64,000 bases of DNA from Pseudomonas sp. GD04019 (GCF_029837695.1 NZ_JAOEEA010000012.1:62001-126000); one strand, 5' to 3'; numbered from the stretch's first letter, positions 8,101-16,619 are shown. Program-made: numbers and translations. The notes: generated from the letters alone by a model not told the origin.

Positions 8101-8859
8101 CTACATCCCTACCTCGACCTGTCCAGGTCCTATCACCCTGGCTCTGACCACGCGTTGAGAACTTAGGTTGCGCACGTTGATCTGCTGGCCGAGAGTCCCG
8201 CCGGACAAGGCTTCGCCCTGCATGCGCACGTTGATGCCGCCAGCACGCGCGGCGATTACCACCTGATCGCCGCGGCGCACGCTTTCCGCCAGCTGCAGGA
8301 TTGCAGGAGTCAATACCTGATCTGCCTGAAGCGGACGCGTCAGTTTTTTGCCGATGGCCTGCTCGGGATCGCTGATATAGCCTCGATTGAGCAGTCCAAT
8401 GTCTTGCTCGATCATGGCGATATCCGCCGGTCCAATGATGCTGTCGCGTTTGAGTGGGTTCTTCAGCACTGCCACCGGTCGGAAGATGCGCACCTGGGCG
8501 GGGATGAACACTGTCCAAGGCGTTGTGCCTTCGCAGCTGACCCGGACGGTTACCCGGCCAATCGGCTGTGCAGGGCTTTCCAGGCTTTGCGTCAAATCGC
8601 TGTCGCACGCGGCGAGGCGCAGCCGCGGGTCGATCGGGTTCACCTGAATCTCATGGCGTGCGGGGATTTCGCTACGCTCTAGATAGTCCTCGACGGTGAA
8701 CTCAAGAAAGCCTTCGGTGGCGCCGATAAGCTCTTCGGGCAGGGTCAGCGGCGCGGCGTGCAGCGAGCTGTAGCCGAACAGGCCCAAAGCGGGTACAACA
8801 CCGGCAAGGAAACGGCTTTTTGCCATCATGCGTCGGTAAAGTGTCGTGAGTGCGTTCAT
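8101..8859 (-). CDS. flgA: Flagellar P-ring assembly chaperone FlgA
   Basis: This 252-residue periplasmic protein carries an N-terminal signal sequence (a basic start, a hydrophobic core, then a likely cut after SLHA near residue 35). The mature part has the SAF-like domain (FRPVAVLKNPLKRDSIIGPADIAM) and the C-terminal FlgA beta domain ending in VRNLSSQRVVRARVIGPGQVEV. FlgA helps FlgI form the P ring around the rod. It is transcribed divergently from cheV and preceded by an RpoN-type promoter. A very long open frame upstream of the ATG at 8859 is only the antisense of cheV. Confidence 0.92.
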   Translation of the reverse strand: MNALTTLYRRMMAKSRFLAGVVPALGLFGYSSLHAAPLTLPEELIGATEGFLEFTVEDYLERSEIPARHEIQVNPIDPRLRLAACDSDLTQSLESPAQPIGRVTVRVSCEGTTPWTVFIPAQVRIFRPVAVLKNPLKRDSIIGPADIAMIEQDIGLLNRGYISDPEQAIGKKLTRPLQADQVLTPAILQLAESVRRGDQVVIAARAGGINVRMQGEALSGGTLGQQINVRNLSSQRVVRARVIGPGQVEVGM

Positions 8860-8870
8860 GCAGCTCACGA

Positions 8871-8886
8871 AGCAAGGCTCGTGCCG
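8871..8886 (-). promoter_or_regulatory. RpoN (sigma-54) promoter of flgA
   Basis: Read on the minus strand: CGGCACG-AGCC-TTGCT, with GG and GC elements 12 bases apart as in the consensus TGGCACG-N4-TTGCW. It starts 12 bases upstream of the flgA ATG. Confidence 0.7.
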
Positions 8887-8904
8887 CCTGCTAGGCTTAG
8901 CAGG
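8887..8904. other. Short hairpin in the cheV leader
   Basis: CCTGCTA (8887-8893) pairs with TAGCAGG (8898-8904) across a 4-base loop, about 35 bases before the cheV start and abutting the flgA -24 box. It may be a binding site or an mRNA structure; the role is unknown. Confidence 0.4.
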
Positions 8905-8937
8905 AGCGCGACGATATGAACAATAAGGAGTCTGGGC

Positions 8938-9870
8938 ATGGCCGGAGTATTGGACTCGGTTAACCAGCGTACCCAACTGGTCGGGCAGAACCGCCTGGAG
9001 CTCTTGCTGTTCCGTCTGGACGGCTCGCAGCTGTATGGCATCAATGTGTTCAAGGTGAAGGAGGTGCTGCAATGCCCCAAACTCACCGTAATGCCCAAAT
9101 CCAGCCAGGTGGTGCGCGGTGTGGCGAACATCCGCGGGGGCACCATTCCCATCCTCGATCTGGCGCTGGCTACTGGTAGGCAGGCGCTGGACGATATCAA
9201 CAACAGTTTCGTGATCATCACCGAGTACAACACCAAGGTGCAGGGTTTCCTGGTGCGCTCGGTCGAACGCATCGTCAACATGAACTGGGAAGAGATCCAT
9301 CCACCACCCAAGGGCACCGGCCGCGACCACTACCTGACGGCGGTGACGCGAGTGGACAACAAGCTGGTGGAAATCATCGACGTGGAGAAGATCCTCGCCG
9401 AGGTGGCGCCCATGTCGGAGGCCATTTCCGAAGGCGTGGTGGACGTCGAGACCCAGGCTCGCGCGGTATCCAAGCGGGTGTTGATCTGCGACGACTCCTC
9501 CGTGGCACGCAAGCAGGTATCGCGCTGCCTGGAGAGCATCGGTGTCGAGGTGGTGGCGCTCAACGACGGCCGACAGGCCTACGACTACCTGCGCAAGCTG
9601 GTGGAGGATGGCAAGATCCCGGCGGAGGAGTTCCTCATGCTGATCTCCGATATCGAGATGCCGGAGATGGACGGCTACACCCTGACTGCGGAGATTCGCT
9701 CCGATCCAAGGATGCAGAACCTCCACGTGATTCTGCATACTTCGCTCTCCGGGGTGTTCAACCAGGCGATGGTGAAGAAGGTTGGCGCGGACGATTTCCT
9801 CGCGAAATTCCGTCCGGACGAACTGGCTTCCCGCGTGGTCGAGCGTATCCGGGTAGCTGATGGGGGCTGA
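8938..9870 (+). CDS. cheV: Chemotaxis coupling protein CheV (CheW-receiver fusion)
   Basis: This 310-residue cytoplasmic protein joins a CheW-like coupling domain (about 15-165, with RGVANIRGGTIPILDLALA) to a response-regulator receiver domain (about 178-305). The receiver has the acidic pair in LICDDSSVARKQ, the phospho-acceptor aspartate in LISDIEMPEMDGY, the switch threonine in LHTSLSG and the conserved lysine in DFLAKF. It links chemoreceptors to CheA and tunes adaptation. The ribosome-binding site AAGGAG precedes the ATG. cheR follows after 44 bases. Confidence 0.94.
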   Translation: MAGVLDSVNQRTQLVGQNRLELLLFRLDGSQLYGINVFKVKEVLQCPKLTVMPKSSQVVRGVANIRGGTIPILDLALATGRQALDDINNSFVIITEYNTKVQGFLVRSVERIVNMNWEEIHPPPKGTGRDHYLTAVTRVDNKLVEIIDVEKILAEVAPMSEAISEGVVDVETQARAVSKRVLICDDSSVARKQVSRCLESIGVEVVALNDGRQAYDYLRKLVEDGKIPAEEFLMLISDIEMPEMDGYTLTAEIRSDPRMQNLHVILHTSLSGVFNQAMVKKVGADDFLAKFRPDELASRVVERIRVADGG

Positions 9871-9914
9871 GGGCTCGGCCCTCGGTTAGAACTATGTTTG
9901 GTGAGGCGGCATTA

Positions 9915-10742
9915 GTGTCTTCAGGCAATTTGGATTTCGAGCAGTTCCGGACCTTTCTGGAAAAGGCCTGCGGCATTCTGCTGGGGAGCAACAAGCAGTA
10001 CCTGGTGTCGAGCCGCCTCAACAAGCTGATGGAGCAGCAGGGAATCAAGACCCTCGGCGAGCTGGTGCAGAAGATGCAGGCCCAGCCTCGCGGAGGGCTG
10101 CGCGAGCAGGTGGTGGACGCCATGACCACCAACGAGACCCTGTGGTTCCGCGATACCTATCCCTTCGAGGTGATGAAGAATCGGGTCCTGCCTGAGCTGA
10201 TCAAGGCCAATCCGAACCAGCGCCTGCGCATCTGGTCGGCGGCCTGCTCCTCGGGGCAGGAGCCTTATTCGCTGTCGATGACCATCGACGAGTTCGAGAA
10301 GACCAACCTGGGCCAGCTCAAGGCTGGGGTGCAGATCATTGCCACCGATCTGTCGCCCTCCATGCTGACCAACTGCAAGTCCGGCGAGTACGACAGCCTG
10401 GCGATGGGCCGCGGCCTGTCGCAGGAGCGTCTGCAGCGCTACTTCGATCCGAAAGGGCCGGGGCGCTGGGTGGTCAAGGCGCCGATCAAGAGTCGCGTTG
10501 AGTTCCGTGCGATCAACCTGCTGGAAAGCTACGCGGCCCTCGGCAAGTTCGACGTGGTGTTCTGCCGCAACGTGTTGATCTACTTCTCCGCCGAAGTGAA
10601 GAAGGACATCCTCACCCGCATCCACGCGACCCTCAAGCCGGGCGGCTACCTGTTCCTCGGTGCGTCCGAGGCCCTCAATGGCCTGCCGGACCTGTACCAG
10701 ATGGTGCAGTGCAGCCCTGGGATCATCTACAAGGTGAAATGA
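9915..10742 (+). CDS. cheR: Chemoreceptor methyltransferase CheR
   Basis: This 275-residue enzyme transfers methyl groups from S-adenosylmethionine to glutamates of chemoreceptors. The small N-terminal helical CheR domain (to about 80) precedes the catalytic domain with IWSAACSSGQEPYSL (SAM motif), ATDLS, and DVVFCRNVLIYF. I prefer the GTG at 9915 (VSSGNLDFEQF) with GAGG upstream; the ATG at 9894 adds seven residues and has no ribosome-binding site. It forms an operon with cheV and is closed by a strong terminator. Confidence 0.93.
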   Translation: MSSGNLDFEQFRTFLEKACGILLGSNKQYLVSSRLNKLMEQQGIKTLGELVQKMQAQPRGGLREQVVDAMTTNETLWFRDTYPFEVMKNRVLPELIKANPNQRLRIWSAACSSGQEPYSLSMTIDEFEKTNLGQLKAGVQIIATDLSPSMLTNCKSGEYDSLAMGRGLSQERLQRYFDPKGPGRWVVKAPIKSRVEFRAINLLESYAALGKFDVVFCRNVLIYFSAEVKKDILTRIHATLKPGGYLFLGASEALNGLPDLYQMVQCSPGIIYKVK

Positions 10743-10761
10743 CACAAACCCGCGAGAGCGT

Positions 10762-10786
10762 AACGGGAGGCCAATGGCCTCCCGTT
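10762..10786 (+). terminator. Rho-independent terminator after cheR
   Basis: AACGGGAGG/CCTCCCGTT stem around CCAATGG, with stacking right into the loop, followed by TTTTCGTTT. It separates cheVR from the flgB promoter. Confidence 0.85.
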
Positions 10787-10921
10787 TTCGTTTCTGTGCG
10801 GCAAAAAGGGTGTTGCCATGCTGCCAGTGGCCTTGCCACGTAGCGGAAAAGCTTTGCCGCTTGCCGCTCTCGGATAGCGCTAATTCACCATAAACTGCTG
10901 ATTTAAAAGTAAAAATTAAAT

Positions 10922-10937
10922 TGGCACAGCCATTGCT
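10922..10937 (+). promoter_or_regulatory. RpoN promoter of flgBCDE
   Basis: TGGCACA-GCCA-TTGCT matches the sigma-54 consensus with GG and GC 12 bases apart. It lies 42 bases before the flgB start and is preceded by an AT-rich stretch (10880-10921) suited to activator or IHF binding. Confidence 0.85.
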
Positions 10938-10978
10938 TTATGTCTGGCACGACGCCCAAACGGCAAAGGTTCCAGATC

Positions 10979-11386
10979 ATGAGCATCAGCTTCGCAAACG
11001 CACTCGGCATCCACGAAACGGCCCTCAGCTTCCGCGCAGAACGCGCCGAAGTGCTGGCCAACAACATCGCCAACGCCGATACCCCGCATTACAAGGCTCG
11101 TGATCTGGACTTCTCCGCCGTGCTCGCCGAGCAGAACGAGAAGCAGAGTGGCAAATACTTCGGCCTGAATCGCACCGACAGCCAGCACATTGTCGCCGAC
11201 GCCATCCAGCTGGCCGATCCGGCGCTGCGCTACCGCACTCCGTTCCACCCGTCCATCGACCAGAACAGCGTCGACATGCAGCAGGAACAGGCCAACTACG
11301 CCGAGAACGCGGTGCAGTTCCAAGCCAGCTTCACCATGCTCAACAGCAAGTTCAAAGGGCTGATCGGCGCCCTGCGCGGCGAATAA
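10979..11386 (+). CDS. flgB: Flagellar proximal rod protein FlgB
   Basis: This 135-residue rod component is exported without a cleaved signal and assembles at the base of the axial structure. The N-terminal rod motif LANNIANADTPHYKARDLDF and the C-terminal helix NAVQFQASFTMLNSKFKGLIGALRG are typical. I took the ATG at 10979 (MSISFANALGIHE); an upstream ATG at 10940 overlaps the RpoN promoter. It is first in flgBCDE, 14 bases before flgC. Confidence 0.95.
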   Translation: MSISFANALGIHETALSFRAERAEVLANNIANADTPHYKARDLDFSAVLAEQNEKQSGKYFGLNRTDSQHIVADAIQLADPALRYRTPFHPSIDQNSVDMQQEQANYAENAVQFQASFTMLNSKFKGLIGALRGE

Positions 11387-11400
11387 GGGAGATCACGAAC

Positions 11401-11844
11401 ATGTCACTCGCCAGTGTCTTCAACATCGCCGGTACCGGCATGAGCGCCCAAAGCACTCGTCTGAATACCATCTCCAGCAATATCGCCAACGCTGAGACCG
11501 TCTCCTCGAGCATCGATCAGACCTATCGCGCGCGCCATCCGGTGTTCGCCACTGTCTTCGAGTCGAGCATGCAAGGCGACCGCGGTTCGCTGTTTGCCGA
11601 TCAGGACCAGGCCGGTCGCGGTGTTCAGGTGCTGGGTGTGGTCGAGGATCAGAGCAGCCTGACCCCGCGCTACGAGCCGAACCATCCGGCGGCGGACGAG
11701 AAGGGCTATGTGTATTACCCGAACGTCAACGTGGTCGAGGAGATGGCCGACATGATTTCCGCCAGCCGTGCCTTCCAGACCAACGTCGAAATGATGAACA
11801 CCGCCAAGCAGATGATGCAGCGCGTGCTGACCCTGGGCCAGTAA
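11401..11844 (+). CDS. flgC: Flagellar rod protein FlgC
   Basis: This 147-residue proximal rod protein has the N-terminal SSNIANAETV rod motif and the C-terminal flg_bbr-type helix (VVEEMADMISASRAFQTNVEMMNTAKQMM) shared by axial proteins. Its length is normal. It sits between flgB and flgD and is probably translated from the same mRNA. Confidence 0.95.
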   Translation: MSLASVFNIAGTGMSAQSTRLNTISSNIANAETVSSSIDQTYRARHPVFATVFESSMQGDRGSLFADQDQAGRGVQVLGVVEDQSSLTPRYEPNHPAADEKGYVYYPNVNVVEEMADMISASRAFQTNVEMMNTAKQMMQRVLTLGQ

Positions 11845-11866
11845 GCGGCGAACGAGGAGCAAGACA

Positions 11867-12535
11867 ATGAGTGTCAGTGGCGTCAGTTCCGTACTGGACC
11901 AATACCAGATCAAGCAGGAAACCGGCCAGAGCAAGGAGCTCGGCAAGAACGAGTTCCTCGAACTGCTGGTGGCCCAGCTGAACAACCAGAACCCGCTGGA
12001 ACCGCAGGAGAACGGCGAGTTCATCGCCCAGCTCGCGCAGTTCAGCCAGGTCGAGGGTATCGAACAGCTCAACACGCGCATGGAGTCGCTGCTCTCCGGC
12101 TACCAGTCCTCCCAGGCTTTGCAGGCTTCGTCCCTGGTCGGGCGCAAGGTGATCGTGCCGAGCGAGAAAGCTGTGGTGGATACCAGCGAGACCTTCAAGG
12201 GCAGCCTGGTGCTGCCGGTCACCAGCAGCAACGTCTACGTCAACGTCTACGACAGCGCTGGCAAGGTAGTGAACCGGGTCAACCTCGGTCAGCAGGCCGC
12301 CGGCAATGTCAGCTTCATGTGGGACGGCAAGGATTCCAGCGGCAATCTCATGCCGCCCGGCACTTACAAGTTCGAAGCGCAGGCGACCTACGCCGATGGC
12401 ACCAAGGGCCTTTACACCTTGCTGCCGGCGAACGTCGACAGCGTCGCCCTCGGCCAGAACGGCGGCGAAATGAAACTCAACCTGGCAGGCATCGGCGCAG
12501 TGCCGCTGTCCCAGGTCCAGATCATCGGTCAATAA
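11867..12535 (+). CDS. flgD: Hook-capping scaffold protein FlgD
   Basis: This 222-residue protein caps the growing hook and directs FlgE polymerisation, then leaves. The N-terminal FlgD motif (LGKNEFLELLVAQLNNQNPLEPQENGEFIAQLAQFS) and the C-terminal FLIN/Ig-like half (VSFMWDGKDSSGNLMPPGTYKFEA) are clear. Its length is typical for Pseudomonas FlgD. It is followed directly by the hook gene. Confidence 0.95.
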   Translation: MSVSGVSSVLDQYQIKQETGQSKELGKNEFLELLVAQLNNQNPLEPQENGEFIAQLAQFSQVEGIEQLNTRMESLLSGYQSSQALQASSLVGRKVIVPSEKAVVDTSETFKGSLVLPVTSSNVYVNVYDSAGKVVNRVNLGQQAAGNVSFMWDGKDSSGNLMPPGTYKFEAQATYADGTKGLYTLLPANVDSVALGQNGGEMKLNLAGIGAVPLSQVQIIGQ

Positions 12536-12579
12536 CCCCAGGCTGTAAGCGCCGGCAGTAACGGCGAAGGAGCATATCC

Positions 12580-14073
12580 ATGGCTTTCAACATCGGTCTC
12601 AGCGGTCTGCGGGCAGCCACCAGCGACCTCAACGTCACCGGCAACAACATCGCCAACGCTGGCACCGCAGGCTTCAAGCAGTCGCGCGCCGAGTTCGCCG
12701 ACGTCTACGCCGCCTCGGTGCTCGGTACCGGCTCCAATCCGCAGGGCAGCGGCGTGCTGCTGGGCGACGTGTCGCAGTTGTTCAACCAGGGCAACATCAA
12801 CTACACGCAGAACGCCCTGGACCTGGCCATCAACGGCAACGGCTTCTTCGTCACCAGCAACAACGGCGAGATCAGCTATACCCGTGCCGGCTATTTCGGC
12901 ACCGATCGTGACGGCTATGTGGTCAACAACTTCGGCTACCGCCTGCAGGGCTATGCGGTAGACGCGGCTGGCAACCTGCAGAACGGTATCGTCGACGATA
13001 TCCAGATTCGCACTGCCTCCCAATCGCCGCGCGCTACTGAAAACATGGCGCAGACCTTCAATCTGAACTCGAACAGCACGGTGCCGACCGTGACGCCGTT
13101 TGACCCGAGCAATCCGCAGACCTACAACTCGTCGACCTCGACCAATATTTACGATACCCAGGGCAATGCCCATGTGTTCACCCAATATTTCATTAAGACA
13201 GGCCCGAACACCTGGTCGATGAACGTATTGGTCGATGGTCGTAGTCCTTCCAACCCGGATGGTGACGGGGCTGCGGTTACTGCTGTGAATACGGCGGCAG
13301 CTGCTCCTGGAGCGACTCCGGCGAGTGTTCTGGCTGCTGTGCCGGGAGGCAGCGACGCTAGCGTCATTGCTGCCGCCACCGCCGCAGCCGCTGCTCCTGG
13401 CGCAACAGCGGCGAGTGTTGCCGCGGCAGTTTTCGCAGCTTCCGAAGCGCTGGCTACTGTGCCCGCTACTGCTGGTTTGACTTTCAGCGCAGCTGGACAG
13501 CTGCTTTCCACTACCAGCACGGATTTCACCGTGAATCCCGATGGCACCATTGCCATGAATAACTGGGTTCCAGCGGCACCAGATAGCTCCGTGCCTCCCA
13601 TTTGGAGCGCGAACGGTGCCAGTGCCGCTGCAACGGGCATGATTATCGATTTTCGTGATGCCACCCAATTCTCCAGCGCCTTCGCCGTTACCGCCGTCAG
13701 CCAGGACGGCTACACCACCGGCGAGCTGGCAGGCCTGGAGATCGACGACACCGGGGTGATCTTCGCCCGCTACACCAACGGCCAGTCGCTGATCCAGGGT
13801 CAGGTGGTGCTGGCCAACTTCGCCAACGTGCAAGGCCTTACCCCCGTCGGCAAGACTGCCTGGGTGCAGTCCTTCCAGTCCGGCGAGCCGGTGGTGGGTA
13901 CGCCGCGCTCCGGAACCCTGGGTGCCCTGCAGGCCGGTGCGCTGGAGGACTCCAACGTCGAGCTGTCGGACCAGCTGGTAAATCTGATCGTCGCCCAGCG
14001 CAACTACCAGGCCAACGCAAAGACCATCGAGACCGAGAGCGCCATCACCCAGACCATCATCAACCTGCGTTGA
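12580..14073 (+). CDS. flgE: Flagellar hook protein FlgE
   Basis: This 497-residue hook subunit starts with the axial motif LNVTGNNIANAGTAGFKQSR, has the FlgE domain (GNGFFVTSNNGEISYTRAGYF), and ends with the coiled C terminus (NVELSDQLVNLIVAQRNYQANAKTI). Residues about 228-365 are unlike the rest. They include an Ala/Gly/Pro-rich stretch with a 30-residue (90-bp) tandem repeat (TAAAAPGATPASVLAAV, then AAAAAPGATAASVAAAV), and codon choice there shifts to GCT/ACT-rich. This segment should lie on the exposed hook surface and may come from recombination. Confidence 0.95.
   Translation: MAFNIGLSGLRAATSDLNVTGNNIANAGTAGFKQSRAEFADVYAASVLGTGSNPQGSGVLLGDVSQLFNQGNINYTQNALDLAINGNGFFVTSNNGEISYTRAGYFGTDRDGYVVNNFGYRLQGYAVDAAGNLQNGIVDDIQIRTASQSPRATENMAQTFNLNSNSTVPTVTPFDPSNPQTYNSSTSTNIYDTQGNAHVFTQYFIKTGPNTWSMNVLVDGRSPSNPDGDGAAVTAVNTAAAAPGATPASVLAAVPGGSDASVIAAATAAAAAPGATAASVAAAVFAASEALATVPATAGLTFSAAGQLLSTTSTDFTVNPDGTIAMNNWVPAAPDSSVPPIWSANGASAAATGMIIDFRDATQFSSAFAVTAVSQDGYTTGELAGLEIDDTGVIFARYTNGQSLIQGQVVLANFANVQGLTPVGKTAWVQSFQSGEPVVGTPRSGTLGALQAGALEDSNVELSDQLVNLIVAQRNYQANAKTIETESAITQTIINLR
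13299..13430 (+). repeat. 90-bp-period tandem repeat inside flgE
   Basis: CTGCTCCTGG at 13301 recurs at 13391 and GCGAGTGTT at 13321 recurs at 13411, both exactly 90 bases apart and in frame. The copies are diverged (roughly two units). They encode Ala-rich segments of the hook surface domain. Confidence 0.65.
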
Positions 14074-14083
14074 TAGGGGAGGA

Positions 14084-14111
14084 GGGGCCTTGCCGCCAGC
14101 GGCAAAGCCCC
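14084..14111 (+). terminator. Hairpin after flgE
   Basis: GGGGC...TTGCCGC-CA-GCGGCAA...GCCCC forms a long GC-rich stem with one mismatch 11 bases after the flgE stop. No T-tract follows, so it may attenuate transcription or stabilise the mRNA rather than end transcription. Confidence 0.5.
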
Positions 14112-14189
14112 GCCGGATTGCCGGCAAGCAAAGCTATCTGATTTAAATAAATCCTTATTAATCATGTAGATAAGTTGTATTTTAAGTCC

Positions 14190-14205
14190 TGGCACGCGGT
14201 TTGCT
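14190..14205 (+). promoter_or_regulatory. RpoN promoter of flgFGHIJKL
   Basis: TGGCACG-CGGT-TTGCT is a full match to the sigma-54 consensus. It lies 53 bases before flgF and is preceded by an AT-rich tract (14139-14185). Confidence 0.9.
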
Positions 14206-14258
14206 GTACAGCAGGTAACTGAGTTACGAGCGGCAATTGCCGACCTGCGGAGCAAACC

Positions 14259-15002
14259 ATGGACAAGATGCTGTACATCTCCATGACGGGCGCCAGCCAG
14301 AACACCCTGGCCCAGCGTGCCCACGCCAACAACCTGGCGAACATTTCCACCAGCGGCTTCCAGCGCGACTACGAGCAGGCGCGCTCGATGCCGGTGTTCG
14401 GCGACCACTATCCGGCTCGGGTCTACGCGATGACCGAGCGCCCGGCCACCGACTTCACCCCCGGTTCGTTGCAGGAGACCGGTCGCGACATGGACGTGGC
14501 CGTCGACGGCCAGGGCTGGATCGCCGTGCAGGCGGCCGATGGCAGCGAAGCCTACGTGCGTACCGCCAGCCTGCAGATCGATGCCTTCGGCCAGCTGCGC
14601 ACCGGCAACGGTTTGCCGGTACTCGGCAACGGTGGGCCGATTGCCGTGCCGCCGGAGCAGAAGGTCGAGATCGGCCAGGACGGCACCATCAGCATCCGCG
14701 CCCTCGGCGAGGCGCCGAACGTGATGGCCGAGGTGGACCGCATCAGGCTGGTCAACCCGGATCCCAAGACCATGGAGAAGGGCGCCGACGGTCTGGTCCG
14801 CGTCGAGGGCGCCACCGAGCCGATCGCCGCCGACGCCAATGTGCGCGTGACCTCCGGCTTCCTCGAGTCGAGCAACGTCAACGCCGTCGAGGAGATGACC
14901 GCGATCCTCTCGCTGTCCCGCCAGTTCGAACTGCACGTGAAGATGATGCGCACCGCCGAAGATGATGCGGCGGCCATGGCACGGGTCATGCAACTCAGCT
15001 AA
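14259..15002 (+). CDS. flgF: Flagellar proximal rod protein FlgF
   Basis: This 247-residue rod subunit has the axial N-terminal motif HANNLANISTSGFQRDY, the FlgG/F-type beta region (DVAVDGQGWIAVQAADGSEAYVRTASLQ) and the conserved C-terminal helix (SSNVNAVEEMTAILSLSRQFELHVKMM). It is transported by the flagellar export system to the rod. It opens the second flg transcription unit, under its own RpoN promoter, 46 bases before flgG. Confidence 0.95.
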   Translation: MDKMLYISMTGASQNTLAQRAHANNLANISTSGFQRDYEQARSMPVFGDHYPARVYAMTERPATDFTPGSLQETGRDMDVAVDGQGWIAVQAADGSEAYVRTASLQIDAFGQLRTGNGLPVLGNGGPIAVPPEQKVEIGQDGTISIRALGEAPNVMAEVDRIRLVNPDPKTMEKGADGLVRVEGATEPIAADANVRVTSGFLESSNVNAVEEMTAILSLSRQFELHVKMMRTAEDDAAAMARVMQLS

Positions 15003-15048
15003 TCACCAACGCGAAGCGCCATGAAACTGGCGCTCGAGGAGAAAGAAC

Positions 15049-15834
15049 ATGCTTCCTGCACTCTGGGTTGCGAAAACCGGTCTGTCCGCCCAGGACATGA
15101 ACCTGACCACCATTTCCAACAACCTGGCCAACGTCTCGACCACCGGCTTCAAGCGCGATCGCGCCGAGTTCGAGGATCTGCTGTACCAAATCCGTCGCCA
15201 GCCCGGCGGTCAGTCCAGCCAGGACAGCGAGCTGCCCACCGGCCTGCAGCTGGGTACCGGTGTGCGCATCGCCGGCACCCAGAAGATCTTCACCGCCGGC
15301 AGCCTGCAGACCACCGAGCAGCCGCTGGACATGGCGGTCAACGGTCGTGGCTTCTTCCAGATCCTGATGCCGGACGGCACCGTCGGCTACACCCGTGACG
15401 GCAGCTTCCACCTGGACTCCGACGGTCAGATCGTCACCTCCCAGGGCTTCCCCCTGGAGCCGGCCATCGTTCTGCCGGCCGAGGTGCAGACCTTCACCGT
15501 CGGCGAAGACGGCACCGTGTCGGTGACCACCGCCGGCAACCCGGCCGCCCAGGTGATCGGCAACATCCAGACCGCCGACTTCGTCAACCCGGCGGGCCTG
15601 CAGGCCATCGGCAACAACCTGTTCCTGGAGACCGCTTCCAGCGGCGCCCCGCAGGTCGGCACCCCGGGCCTGACCGGTCTGGGCACCGTGCTGCAGAACA
15701 CCCTGGAGAACTCCAACGTCAGCGTGGTGGAAGAGCTGGTCAACATGATCACCACCCAGCGCGCCTACGAGATGAATTCCAAGGTGATCTCCACCTCGGA
15801 CCAGATGCTCTCCTTCATTACGCAGAATCTTTAA
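15049..15834 (+). CDS. flgG: Flagellar distal rod protein FlgG
   Basis: This 261-residue protein forms the distal rod that the L and P rings surround. Motifs are TTISNNLANVSTTGFKRDRAEFEDLLYQ at the N terminus, NGRGFFQILMPDGTVGYTRDGSF in the middle, and NVSVVEELVNMITTQRAYEMNSKVI at the C terminus. Its length is the usual one. The codon use is strongly biased to C/G-ending codons, as expected of an abundant core component. GAGGAG precedes the start. Confidence 0.96.
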   Translation: MLPALWVAKTGLSAQDMNLTTISNNLANVSTTGFKRDRAEFEDLLYQIRRQPGGQSSQDSELPTGLQLGTGVRIAGTQKIFTAGSLQTTEQPLDMAVNGRGFFQILMPDGTVGYTRDGSFHLDSDGQIVTSQGFPLEPAIVLPAEVQTFTVGEDGTVSVTTAGNPAAQVIGNIQTADFVNPAGLQAIGNNLFLETASSGAPQVGTPGLTGLGTVLQNTLENSNVSVVEELVNMITTQRAYEMNSKVISTSDQMLSFITQNL

Positions 15835-15892
15835 TCCCGCGGGCGTCCTAGGCGCCGGCAACTAGCAACACGAACGCCGTGAGGTAGTGGTT

Positions 15893-16606
15893 ATGAACCG
15901 GCTGATGATTCTTCTCCCCCTGCTGGGCTGCGTGGTCCTGAGTGGCTGCGTCACGCCTCCGCCGAAGCCGGACGATCCCTATTACGCGCCGGTGCTGCCG
16001 CGCACCCCGCTGCCGGCGGCTCAGACCAACGGCTCGATCTACCAGGCCGGCTTCGAAACCAATCTGTATGACGATCGCAAGGCCTACCGGGTCGGCGACA
16101 TCATCACCATCAACCTCAGCGAGCGCACCCAGGCGAGCAAGAAGGCCGGCTCCAGCATGTCCAAGGACAGCAGCGCCAACATCGGCCTGACCTCGCTGTT
16201 CGGCGGCGGCGTGTCCATCGACAACCCGAGCACCAGCCTCAACCCGCTCAAGGCCGAGAACCTCAGTCTTGATGTGGGCTACGAGGGCACCCGCGATACC
16301 GATGGCGAAAGCGAGGCCGACCAGAGCAACAGCCTGTCCGGCTCGATCACCGTGACCGTGGCCGAAGTGCTGCCCAATGGCATCCTCGCCGTGCGCGGCG
16401 AGAAGTGGCTGACCCTGAACACCGGCGACGAGCTGGTGCGCATCGCCGGCATGATCCGCGCCGACGACATCGCCACCGACAACACCGTGTCCTCGACCCG
16501 TGTGGCCAATGCCCGCATCACCTATTCCGGCACCGGCGCCTTCGCCGACGCCAGCCAGCCGGGCTGGTTCGACCGGTTCTTCATGAACCCGTTGTTCCCG
16601 TTCTGA
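15893..16606 (+). CDS. flgH: Flagellar L-ring lipoprotein FlgH
   Basis: This outer-membrane L-ring subunit has 237 residues. The signal peptide MNRLMILLPLLGCVVLSGC ends in a lipobox (LSGC), so Cys19 should be lipidated. The mature protein has VGDIITINLSERTQASKKAGSS and the ILAVRGEKWLTLNTGDELVRIAGMIR segment typical of FlgH. I chose the ATG at 15893 with GAGG eight bases upstream; a GTG two codons earlier is possible. It lies between flgG and flgI. Confidence 0.95.
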   Translation: MNRLMILLPLLGCVVLSGCVTPPPKPDDPYYAPVLPRTPLPAAQTNGSIYQAGFETNLYDDRKAYRVGDIITINLSERTQASKKAGSSMSKDSSANIGLTSLFGGGVSIDNPSTSLNPLKAENLSLDVGYEGTRDTDGESEADQSNSLSGSITVTVAEVLPNGILAVRGEKWLTLNTGDELVRIAGMIRADDIATDNTVSSTRVANARITYSGTGAFADASQPGWFDRFFMNPLFPF

Positions 16607-16619
16607 CCAGGTACCGATC

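Noticed and set aside
8101..9738. A 545-codon minus-strand open frame covering flgA and running through cheV
   Set aside because: Only the last 252 codons (from the ATG at 8859) encode FlgA. The rest is antisense to cheV and has the His/Gln-rich, shadow-like composition of a high-GC antisense frame.
10945..10960. A second TGGCACG just downstream of the flgB RpoN promoter
   Set aside because: The matching -12 position reads CCAAA instead of TTGC, so it is not a sigma-54 promoter.
13299..13430. The flgE repeat as a CRISPR or intergenic satellite
   Set aside because: It lies inside a conserved reading frame, has only about two diverged units and no spacers.
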